This document shows, in pieces, positions 55,638 to 64,000 of a stretch of DNA of 64,000 bases; the first letter of the stretch is position 1; every line of letters starts with the position of its first letter. Source of the stretch: Triglochin maritima (taxonomy: Eukaryota; Streptophyta; Magnoliopsida; Alismatales; Juncaginaceae); the NCBI GenBank assembly GCA_963682175.1, contig OY821771.1, forward strand, positions 12,275,001 to 12,339,000. Reading direction: 5' to 3'. The notes under the pieces were generated by a model. It saw only the letters and a list, made by a program, of their open reading frames with translations, was not told where the DNA came from and did no database searches. A program made the position numbers and the translations under genes.

Positions 55638-57369
55638 TCAAATTGGAGGTGTGCCAGATCCAGACAAGGTGAAGACAGTGGATTGAGAAATTATGTTTCT
55701 GGAGTCCTCTTCTAGATGGAATTTATTCACAACCCTCCTTTTATCCTTTGTTGGCCGCAAGACGTTGTTTGTAGCTCTTGCCTCATCTGTGGCGGCTTCA
55801 GCAAGAGAAGGTTTGGCATGAGATACATGCTGCAAAGACGACACACTTGGGAAATCTTCCTGCAAAATATGTATCATCTGAATGTGAAGAGACAAGAAGA
55901 TAAAACAACACATTCAAATCCAACATCAATTTCCTCTAAATTCCAGAACAATGAAAACACTACATTCATAAACAAGGCAAGACCTCCATCATCAATTATC
56001 ATCAATATTCAGTTATTCACAACTCATCAATATTCCCTCTTTTGTTTTAAGGCAGTCAAAGAAAAAAAGAAAGAACACATCAGCTCTCCTCAATTCTCAC
56101 GACAGATCCAAAATCAACAAGATAAAATTCTATAAAATAAAAAATATACATAATGCTAGAAGCCTGGAACAAATAAATTCTCCCTGATCCAAAACTTCCC
56201 CCAAAATTATACTTTGTAAAAGAAGCACCCAAAATGAAGAAACAACACATCAATATCCTTATTCACCCCAACCATAATCACTAACAAAATCCATTTGTTT
56301 TGCTTGGTCAAAAGATCAATCAGAGATACTTGCAGAATGGCAACTTAGGGACGGTTAGATACCAACCAATTGAAATTTGCAATTTCATATTCCAAACAAT
56401 TATAATTATTTGGGGCTTAGGTGAGTTTACATTGCCTCTTCAAGAATAAATTCATCTTCTCCTTAAAAAAACTTATTATTTTAAAAGAAAGGCATACAAA
56501 TTGAAGAAAAACCACATCAACTCTGCCTCGATCACAATCCCTAACAACAACAAGAAAACACATCTCAACAGAAGAAGAAAAAACACCCAAATTTCATAAG
56601 AAAAAAAAAACATCAACTCTGCCCCATCCAGAAACCCTTGCAACAAAAAAAACGTAATTTACACAAAAACACACTAGAATTGAAATAAACACACATCAAT
56701 TTGCCTCATTAAGAAACCCTAATAAAATCACACAATTTTTTACAGAAAAAAACACATCAACTCTGCCTCATCCAGAAACCAAACAACCAAAAAAAAACAT
56801 TTCTTACCATAAAAACCAAAATCAAATAAAAAAACGCATCAACTCTGCCTAACAACAACAAAAAACCCAATTTTTCACAGGAAAAAACCCTAACAACCCC
56901 CCTAAAACTACCATTTTAAGTTTTCCATCGAAAACCCCAAATCAAAAAAAAAACTCACATCCAAAATCCAAACCTGATCCTCCTCTCCTCTCCTCCTCCG
57001 CTTCCTCCCCTCCTCCTTCTCCTCCTCTTCCCCACTCTCCCCTTCCACCTCCCCGGGCGGCGGCGTCCCCATCCCGTCCTTCCACGGCACAACCTGCTCT
57101 TCCCCTTCCCTTTCCCCCTCCCCTTCCTCCTCACACCTCCCACACAGCGCCCCCGCCGCCGTCAACCTCGCCCCGGACGCAGACCACGGCGTCGGGGCCG
57201 AGCAATCAGCGCAGAGCAACACGCGGGCGTGGCGCGCGACGAGGAAGTTGGCAGCGTGGACCTTCGCGTCGCAGCGGAAGCAGAGAGTCGCCGCGTCGGA
57301 CGGGCAATGGAGGTCCGCCGGGAGCGCGCAGAGCGCGCAGGGGAGCCTTGCGTTCGTCGGGGTTGGCAT
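55638..57369 (-). CDS. B-box (BBX) zinc finger protein, single B-box
   Basis: Exon 1, 57369-56974 (132 codons), starts [11 protein letters not shown] and holds one B-box: CALC-x6-HC-x7-[18 protein letters not shown], with the full set of Cys, Asp and His zinc ligands, then [12 protein letters not shown], a partial second-box-like segment. An acidic [13 protein letters not shown] linker and a basic KRRRR patch (possible nuclear signal) follow. It ends at a donor (GATCAG/GTTTGG), phase 0. Exon 2, 55859-55638 ([18 protein letters not shown] to [10 protein letters not shown]), follows an ATATTTTGCAG acceptor and is also phase 0. It is the best downstream candidate but I cannot confirm it by family similarity. 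Together 205 residues. BBX proteins are nuclear regulators of light and flowering responses. There is no CCT domain, so it is not a CONSTANS type; single-box forms such as BBX30-32 are the nearest idea. Exon 1 is strongly GC-rich. Confidence 0.7.
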
Positions 57370-59703
57370 CTCCGGCGAGAGGTTCGGTCGGAAGACGGGA
57401 GACGGGATGGTGAAGGGGGCTTTAATTGGATAGCGATTAATAGGATTATTAAATTTTATAGTGATTTAATTTAACAATTTTGATCGACCTCTTAACTTTA
57501 TTAACCAAGTGGGACAAGATAAGTGAGTAAGCAGGTTCACCTTGCTCCTTGATATATAGATTTATGCCGTGTTTGGATATGCAGTTTTGTTCGTAGATTA
57601 AAATTCTGAAATAATCTTTTTCTCTTTATAATTCAATCACCTCAAATACATATTTAAGAGATATTATTCGTGATAATCTTTATTTACAATATCAATCCAA
57701 ATAAGATTTGTAAGGATAAAATTATTTTTTCTCGCAAATGTCAAACCTCTGTAGGTCACAAAAATTTGTGACATGTTTTACTTTTTGGAAACAAAAATTC
57801 AATTTCTGAAAACATATCAAATTATGTCTTTTTACTTGAGAAAAAATTGCACGTCTACTTACAAAAATATTAATCGAATATGATTGGAATCTCAAATATA
57901 GTATCGTATTACGAAGTTGGTTTCAATAATTTCCAATCAAGCTAACACAATAATAGCAAACCTTATGGATGCCACCAGAATTGAAGTTGATGGATTTGGA
58001 CAACTTAGGATAATTTCGTCGTTTCTTTCACAAATCTATCCAACAATCACCACACACGTGTACTACCTTCTCTCCCCACCATGCCGCCAACGTGGCGTCC
58101 AACCAGCCTCCAAGATTCTACGGATCCGACATGGCATCATCTCGGCCACCCAATCCCCCATCTTCATGTGACCGCACCTGATGTCTCAGCTGGGGGGATT
58201 CTGCCCATCATTCCAACGAACCAATTGGGCTTATTTTAGTGATTAAAGTAGTTTGCTTTGATTTAGGACCACATGAACTGCTAACGACATGTACAGATCT
58301 TGTGGCCATGTTAGGGCCACGACAAGAGATCATCGGACCACGTGGACTGCTGACGTGGGCCCCGTCACGTGGTGAGCTTACGTGGATCCAGTTTCTACCT
58401 CTTTTCAAAGTCATTATCTTCGTCTTGTGACCGCATCTTCTTGATTTTGCCTGGAAAATCCACCACTCACTTCTTGTTAAGTTGTCAGAGTGGTGTCATT
58501 TGTGTTGGGTTGATCTTGTGAAAAAACATTAAAACACTCTACCGCTAGTGCCCAACGTGACGTAGTGCAAACAGACGGACCCTTAAACTACTATTTCACT
58601 GTTTTGTGGGTAACATCAGTTTTTGTCTTTTTTACTCAAGTAATTTCATGCCTCGGAATGTATTTGGTATTTAGAAAACTTAAACGAAATAAAAAATGGA
58701 ATTTTAAAACTATTTTTAAGTCAGTGCTCGCGTGATAAATTCCAATTTTTTGAGGAACAAGAGTTCTTGAAGAAGTTTCATGGGTTGACTATATACATGC
58801 TTAAAGTCATTTTTCGTACTTTTAGCTACTTTTTAGGTACTAATGACATCGTAAGCTACTACGATTGTAGTAGCTTGTACTCTTTAAGGGAGGTTTGTTC
58901 ACTCGAAATCTGAGGTAAAGTAACAAAAAGAAAACAAGATTCCATTTGACTCCGTAGAGAGAAGTTCTTTATGAACTTTTGGGAATCCATGATCACTTTC
59001 CGTTAAATGTACTTAACGGATGACCGAATACATTTCGGTCCACCCAATGTCTTAAAAAGAATCAGTAATTCGGATAACTAAAATGCATTCGGACATCAAT
59101 TCACGTTTGTTTAGATGAATCTCATTGTTTCTCATTTCAGTTATCCATATTCGGTATCAAACCGACAAGAAATTATTTGTTCAAACACACGTAAACAACA
59201 AAATTCAGTCAAAAAGAAAATCTTTCCACTAGATTCTGTTTTTCTCTATTTACGATTAAACTTCCAAAATAACTTTATGGAACTTTTCGTGACACTGACA
59301 CCAAAGACTTTGCATCGTTTAAGACTAGTCAAGTCTTTAACGTGCAAAGTGTCCTTTTCTATTGTGGTTCCATACTTCCATAGGTCACGTCGTTACATTG
59401 ATTTTTACAAAATATAATTTACACCTTTTTGAAAGAAATCGTCCTAAACCATTGAAGTTGACTAGTCTAACGAAATTAGTAGTGTTTATTAATTATCATC
59501 AGAGATAATATAGTTCTACATCCACCAATAATGTAGGACAAAAATGGCACATGCATGATGGATAAGTTAGCTCTCCATCCTTCTTAATTTTTGGTTGTAA
59601 GAACTCATGACACTGAAAACATGTGGTAGGTGAAATAAACAACCAATGAAATGATCTCTTATGCTCTTTGTTTAGTGATTACTTAATTGGTATGATTTCT
59701 CAT
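57370..59703. other. Upstream region of the B-box gene and intergenic DNA
   Basis: No gene recognised on either strand. The only clear signal is the ACGT cluster at 58338-58385. Short frames in 57917-59417 look random. Confidence 0.45.
58338..58385. promoter_or_regulatory. Cluster of four ACGT-core (G-box/ABRE) sites
   Basis: CCACGTGG (58338-58345), GACGTGG (58352-58358), CACGTGG (58366-58372) and TACGTGG (58379-58385), evenly spaced at about 13-14 bp within 48 bp. ACGT cores are bound by bZIP (HY5, ABF) and bHLH (PIF) factors. The cluster is about 970 bp upstream of the B-box start codon; other ACGT cores lie at 58056 and 58092. Confidence 0.6.
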
Positions 59704-62056
59704 CTACGTACGGATTGCACTAGTATTATCACATAATATAGGAGTAGTTTGAAACTCAAGTTTCAAGTCTTTGAGGGGTTGCCTCATCCACAAGACTTGT
59801 GCACATGCACAACCGGCGGCAATGTATTCGGCCTCGGTTGTCGACAATGCAACATTATTTTGTTTCTTACTAAACCAAGAGACAAGCGATTTTCCCAAGA
59901 ATTGGCAAGTGCCACTCGTAGTTTTACGATCTAAAATGCAATCGACATAGTCAGCGTCACTATAGGCAACAAGATCAAAAACTCTAGTCTTGGGGTAAAA
60001 CAAACCAAATTCTTGAGATCCTTTGAGATAGCGAAAAATACATTTTAAAGCATTGAAATGAGATTCTTTAGGACAAACTTGAAAACGAGCACACAAACAC
60101 ACGGAGAACATAATATCCAGACGACTAGCGGTAAGATAAAGTAAGGATCCGATCATACCTCGATATTTCTTGATATCCACCTCCTTGCCATTTTCTTCTT
60201 TGTCTAGCTTAGTGTTAGTGCTCATGGGAGTGTTGTGTGGCTTTCTATCTTCAAGACTAAAGCGTTTTAAAAGCTCTCTTGTGTACTTTGCTTGGTATAT
60301 GAAGTTCCCATCTTTAGTTTGCTTAATTTGAAGTCCGAGGAAAAAGTTTAGTTCACCAATTAAGCTCATCTTGAACTCCCCCTGCATAGACTTGGAAAAT
60401 TCTTTGCAAAGACGCGGGTTACTTGCACCAAATATTATATCATCAACATAGATTTGTACCACTAGTAAATCATGATCATATGTTTTAACAAAAAGAGTGG
60501 TATCCACTTTACCCACACAAAAACCTTTGTCGATTAAGAAGTTCTTTAATCGCTCATACCAAGCTCTAGGAGCTTGTTTGAGGCCGTAAAGAGCTTTCTT
60601 AAGTTTAAACACATGGTTTGGGTAAGTTTCATTTACAAATCCGGGGGGTTGTGCCACATAAACTTCTTCATTTATAAAGCCATTTAGGAAAGCACTTTTA
60701 ACATCCATTTGAAATAATTTTATGTCCATGTAAGATGCATAAGCTAATAACATCCGAATGACTTCCATTCGAGCAACGGGGGCATAAGTTTCATCAAAGT
60801 CTATAGCCTCCTCTTGGTGATAGCCTTGAGCAACGAGTCTAGCTTTGTTTCTTATTACATTCCCATCTTCGTCAAGTTTATTTCGAAATATCCATTTAGT
60901 TCCAATAACCGTTTGGTTAGAAGGTATTTCAACAAGTTCACAAACATTATTTCGAACAAATTGATTTAGCTCTTCATGCATAGCCATTAGCCAAAATTCG
61001 TCATTACATGCTTGTTCAACTTTCTTAGGTTCTAATGAAGAGATAAATGCATAAGAATCACAAACTACATGTGCTTTAGATCGTGTCGTCACACCTTGAG
61101 AGACATCTCCAATCACAAAGTCCTTCGGATGATCCTTTCTATAGGTCCAATCCTTGGGAAGATCCTCCACGTCCTCTTGTGGAAAACTTTGAGGCTCTTG
61201 ATGAGACTAAGAGGAGCATCTTGTGATGATACATGTCTAATTATATCCATGCAATCATCATCAAGAGAGGAGTTATCTACACAAGCTAACTCGTCAAAGT
61301 TAACGTGTAGAGATTCCTCAACACAACTTGTTCGTTTATTATAGATTTTATATGCTTTACTCCTATCGCAATACCCAAAAAAGATAGCCTCATCAGATTT
61401 TGCATCAAATTTATCCAAGTTGTCTTTAGTATTGAGGACAAAACATTTTGAGCCAAAAACTTTAAAATATGAAATTTTAGGAGTCTCGTCATGCCAAAGT
61501 TCAAACGGAGTTTTCTTTAAAATAGGTGGAATGAGAACACGATTCAACACATAGCAAGAGCTATTAACGGCTTCGCACCAAAAATATTTCGGAAGTCTTT
61601 TTTCCACAAGCATTGTTCTTGCCATTTCTTGAAGAGTTCTATTTTTCCTCAACTACCCCATTTTGTTGAGGAGTGCGAGGAAACGAAAAATTGTGCTCAA
61701 TTCCATATTTTTCACAAAACTTTTGAAAGGATTCATTTTCAAATTCTCCTCCATGGTCACTACGAATAGTGATTATGTTAGAATCTTTTTCTCTTTGAAC
61801 ACGTTTGCAAAAACTTTTAAATCTTTCAAAAGCGTCATACTTGTTAGCTAAGAACAAAACCCAAGTGAATCTCGAAAAGTCGTCAACAATCACAAATGCA
61901 TATATTTTCCCTCCTAGACTTATGGTCCTTGAGGGTCCAAAAAGATATAAGTGTAAAAGCTCGAGGGGTTTTGAAGTTGACACCACATTTAGAGATTTAA
62001 AAGAAAATTTAAATTGTTTTCCAAATTGGCATGCATCACAAAGTTTGCCGTAATTT
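59704..62056 (-). pseudogene. Ty1-copia pol fragment, truncated at both ends
   Basis: Pieces on -: 62050-61639 integrase front (CDACQFGKQFKFSFKS, LDELLHL-like motif, VIVDDFSRFTWV, FENESFQKFCEKYGIEHNFS, TPQQNGVVE), 61652-61113 integrase rear and linker (RTMLVEKRLPKYFWCEAVN), 61170-59704 reverse transcriptase and RNase H (IGTKWIFRNKLDEDG, QMDVKSAFLNGFINEEVYV, LYGLKQAPRAWYERL, IYVDDIIFGASN, SDADYVDCILDRKTTSG, LSTTEAEYIAA). Frame changes occur near 61645 and 61150. The copy stops abruptly after DNTSAI at about 59716 and at about 62050, without LTRs. The SIRE/Maximus-like RT signature is a guess. Confidence 0.9.
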
Positions 62057-62123
62057 TTTTAAATAATATTCATTTTAAAAAAAATTCGAAAACTAATCAC
62101 AAAAAAAAAAATTCAAAAATACG

Positions 62124-62254
62124 CAGATCGCGGGTCGAACCCGCGATCCGCGCAACCACGGATCGCGGGTGCGACCCGCGATCCGTGTTTCACGGATCGC
62201 GGGTCCAATCCGCGATCCGTGCGACGGATCGCGCTATAAAAGCGCGATCCGTCG
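62124..62254. repeat. Four-hairpin array upstream of the third PMD gene
   Basis: Units: GATCGCGGGT-CGA-ACCCGCGATC; CACGGATCGCGGGT-GCG-ACCCGCGATCCGTG; CACGGATCGCGG-GTCCAAT-CCGCGATCCGTG; and CGACGGATCGCGC-TATAAAA-GCGCGATCCGTCG (perfect 13-bp stem 62222-62234 and 62242-62254). The last loop is exactly a TATA-box consensus (62235-62241). Strong GC contrast with poly-A/T flanks. Confidence 0.92.
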
Positions 62255-62898
62255 GGTTTTTTTTTTAACTTTTTTTTAATTTCAGTTATTAAGTTTTTGA
62301 GTTTTCAGATTAAGTATTCAGTTAATTTTTGAGTTTTCAGTTAATTTTTGAGTTTTCAGATTAAATTTTGAGTTAAAATCAGTTAATCTCAACTAGTTTT
62401 TATTATCTTCTCGGGTTCGCACGACACTTCTCTTCTAGTTTTTCTACAATTCGGAGCTCGCACAACACTTATTTCCCAGCTTATCTTGGACTCAGGTAAA
62501 TTTTACACAAATTTTTTACTTAAGAATATTTTAAATTAAGATTTAATTTCTTTGTTAAATTTAAATTATTTGGAATTGTTTTGTTATTTTCTATTATATT
62601 TAATTATAAATATTAGTTGTATTTATGTATCTGTTTATAATTAAATTAATTGTATATACATTTAAAATTTGTATAACGTACATTTACGAAATTTATTATA
62701 TAATATAAGTATTTGTAATAGTTATTTATTATTTTCTGTTAAATTAAAATTGTAATATTAGTTGTATTTATGTGTTAAATTGTTATAACTTTCATTATTT
62801 CTATAACATGCAATTTGTCATGAAATGTACGAGTAGATTATTTTTTAATTATTATAAGTAATTCTGTTTTTATTTTCATGAACAGTTGTTTTGACAAA

Positions 62899-64000
62899 AT
62901 GAGTCATTTAAGTAGAAGTCACTCTGTACAAAACGAACGTGAGTATAATGATGCAGTTGATAGAGAGTCTATTTCCCCACTTCTCGGAATACCAAATTGC
63001 ATGTTCAGAGTCAATGATATTTGCACAAATGTAAGTACAAAAAAAGTATATTGTGTTAATTTTGTAAATATTTAAATTACAATTTTTTAATTGATTTATT
63101 TTTCACAATATATTTGAATATATTATAGCCGGAGGCTGTTTTGGAATGTCGTGCACATCGTCCAGTAATTCCTTTCCACGATTGTTTTAGTCAAGCACTC
63201 AAAATTTTGGGATTATATCAACTTGCCCAAATAAAACATACAAGGACAGACAATAGATTGATTACTGCACTTGTAGAGCGTTGGCGTCCTGAGACTCACA
63301 CTTTCCACTTACCGGTTGGGGAAGTTGGATTAACATTGCAGGATGTTAGCTGTTTGTGGGGTCTACCTATTAGTGGTATTCCAATAATCGGGCACAGTGA
63401 TCGAGATAGTCGTGAGTTAATTAGAAATTGCTTTGGGATTGATATAAACGTCGAGATTATGAAAAAAGGTAAAAGAACGGTTGGAGGAGATGAGCCACAA
63501 ATGTTCAAAGAGTCTGGATTTAGCATCAGTTTGCAATGGTTGCGGCTAAATTACGGGAATCTGCCAGAATTTCCCACAGATGAAGAAGTGGCACAATATA
63601 CACGGGCTTTCATTTTAGATTTGTTTGGATCCATGGTTTTCCCTGATAGCTCTGGGACAGGTGTTCCAGTTATGTATTTGAGATTTTTGCAGGTGTTGGA
63701 CAAGCCGATAGTATACAATTGGGGTGCGGCCGTGCTTTCATGTTTATATCGCAACTTGTCTATTTCATGTCAAACTGGGAAAAGGAACATTGGTGGTGCA
63801 TTGTTACTTCTTCAACACTGGTCTTGGACTCGGTTTCCCGTAGCCCGGCCGAGACACGTGGGTCATGCTAAGTGTTTAGGTGGAGAAGACCTAGACTCGC
63901 AACCTCCATTTGCTATTAAGTGGCAATACCCACAGACTTATGAGGTTAGTGCCGCACATAATTGTCTTACACATTACAGAAATGAATTTGAATGTATGTT
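62899..64000 (+). CDS. Plant mobile domain protein, N-terminal part
   Basis: Exon 1, 62899-63030, starts MSHLSRSHSVQNER and ends VNDICTN; intron 63031-63128 (GTAAGT...TATAG); exon 2 from 63129, phase 0, stays open to the window end (290 codons). Exon 2 carries the PMD signature: [93 protein letters not shown] and HNCLTHYRNEF. A likely 5' UTR intron (62496-62884) precedes the ATG. An in-frame ATG at 62878 precedes the acceptor and is not preferred. No stop or frameshift is visible, in contrast to the copy at 37845. Family members in plants include MAIN and MAIL1, needed for meristem maintenance and transposon silencing, but this copy is probably transposon cargo. Confidence 0.82.

Larger units (their letters stand above)
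62057..64000 (+). mobile_element. Left part of a third PMD element (probable MULE)
   Basis: It begins where the copia pol frame is cut, in an A/T-rich run (AATAATATTCATTTT, then poly-A), followed by a GC-rich hairpin array and a PMD gene on +. By analogy with the other two elements this is the left end of a MULE; transposase and right TIR would lie beyond the window. The exact left terminus is uncertain by ~60 bp. Confidence 0.55.

Noticed and set aside
57229..57474. Plus-strand frames opposite the B-box gene
   Set aside because: Antisense of a GC-rich exon; the - strand carries an intact B-box.
59115..59417. 100-codon + frame
   Set aside because: AT-rich, no motif, no supporting splice or start context.

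Overview
The window is nuclear DNA of a flowering plant. Evidence: GT-AG split genes with plant-only families (a D-type cyclin of the CYCD6 type, a G-type lectin receptor-like kinase, a B-box zinc finger protein), AT-rich intergenic DNA, and dense plant transposons (Tekay-type chromovirus, copia, MULEs carrying plant mobile domain genes, hAT and PIF/Harbinger derivatives). The gene forms look more eudicot-like than grass-like, but I cannot name a species.

Layout. 1-4443: the right part of a Mutator-like element (MULE) with a plant mobile domain (PMD) gene on + facing a spliced transposase-OTU gene on -. 5939-14734: a complete, very young Tekay-type LTR retrotransposon on -, with a perfect 5-bp target duplication. 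14740-28200: gene-free and repeat-rich, with a possible 4.7-kb TIR element, a ~310-bp tandem array split by a MITE, a probable solo LTR, a foldback element and a hAT-like element. 28209-33607: a six-exon CYCD6-like cyclin gene on +, with an internally deleted LTR element in intron 4. 34380-36875: an intronless receptor kinase gene on -. 37032-41332: a second, decayed PMD/MULE element whose end lies about 155 bp upstream of the kinase start codon. 42075-48003: a four-exon Apollo/SNM1-type DNA repair nuclease gene on -, with MITEs in intron 1. 48800-54900: MITEs and repeats, including a hAT MITE nested in a PIF/Harbinger fragment, plus two exons of an unidentified gene on -. 55638-57369: a B-box gene on -, with an ACGT-core (G-box) cluster about 1 kb upstream. 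59704-62056: a copia fragment on -, truncated at both ends. 62057-64000: the start of a third PMD element running off the window.

The resident genes (cyclin, receptor kinase, Apollo, B-box) are unrelated in function and show no clustering logic. The most unusual theme is the three PMD elements. In the two whose transposase is in view, a PMD gene converges on the transposase gene. All three have, near a terminus, an array of short GC-rich hairpins; the hairpin sequence differs completely between elements while the layout is alike. In the first element the transposase reads through an intron, in phase, into an OTU cysteine protease domain.
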